Source: Monomorium pharaonis (lineage: Eukaryota > Arthropoda > Insecta > Hymenoptera > Formicidae). From it: a DNA stretch of 64,000 nucleotides. The stretch covers positions 7,207,001 to 7,271,000 of the forward strand of contig NC_050475.1 of NCBI RefSeq assembly GCF_013373865.1, written 5' to 3'. Below are positions 63,934-64,000 of this stretch, in pieces (position 1 is the stretch's first letter; every line of letters begins with the position of its first letter). The translations under genes and the position numbers were made by a program. The notes under the pieces were generated by a model. That model worked only from the letters and a program-made list of their open reading frames with translations, had not been told where the DNA came from and did not search any database.

Positions 63934-64000
63934 AGGAGAAGGAGAGTACGGGCAAGAAAGCGAAGACAGAGCGAAGGGCAGAGAGAAAGAACTATCATTG

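Larger units (their letters stand above)
45594..64000. other. Presumed Dbx intron and upstream regulatory DNA
   Basis: No exon for homeodomain residues 1-44 or other coding sequence was recognised on the minus strand. CpG-rich islands at about 46.3-46.9, 48.3-49.1, 51.4-52.8, 54.3-55.9, 58.1-58.8, 59.8-60.8 and 61.7-62.2 kb alternate with AT-rich DNA. A 17-bp-arm hairpin CAAGTTTTAGTAAAAAA lies at 62556-62594, and a smaller one AAAGTCTACT...AGTAGACTTT near 62367-62402. Intron status is inferred from the split homeobox. Confidence 0.5.

Overview
The window is animal nuclear DNA: intron-bearing genes with GT-AG splice sites, long non-coding stretches, dense simple repeats and many small DNA transposon remnants. 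CpG-rich islands alternate with very AT-rich DNA. The proteins match insect versions best. A hymenopteran such as an ant or bee is my best guess from base composition and gene content, but the sequence alone does not prove it.

Three protein-coding genes can be supported. CHERP/SCAF6 lies on the minus strand at 31392-37219 with eight coding exons and a 795-residue product (SURP, CID, proline-rich, RS and G-patch regions). Translation initiation factor eIF3g lies on the plus strand at 42267-43642 with two coding exons and 287 residues (zinc knuckle plus RRM). The last coding exon of the homeobox gene Dbx lies on the minus strand at 45351-45593, with the homeodomain split at position 44/45. The rest of Dbx is not recognisable here, so 45594-64000 is probably its intron and regulatory DNA. 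The first 31 kb has no recognisable gene; a CpG-rich block at about 10.0-12.0 kb could be a promoter and first exon.

Layout: 1-31 kb is AT-rich DNA with CpG-rich islands, microsatellites and isolated inverted-repeat elements. 31.4-37.2 kb is CHERP, with two transposon remnants in its first intron. 37.5-39.25 kb is a tightly packed, partly nested stack of about ten miniature inverted-repeat elements (MITEs) between the divergent CHERP and eIF3g genes. 39.25-43.65 kb is the eIF3g 5' region and gene. 43.65-45.35 kb is the convergent gap to Dbx. 45.6-64 kb is Dbx intron or flank with CpG-rich islands, a repeated bipartite motif and a perfect palindrome.

The most interesting feature is the MITE stack. 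Unrelated-looking families share one layout: terminal inverted repeat, an array of short repeated words, then a central CCAAT box. They sit in the presumed shared promoter region of two housekeeping genes. CCAAT is the NF-Y site, so the elements may spread or adjust promoter activity; that step is inference.
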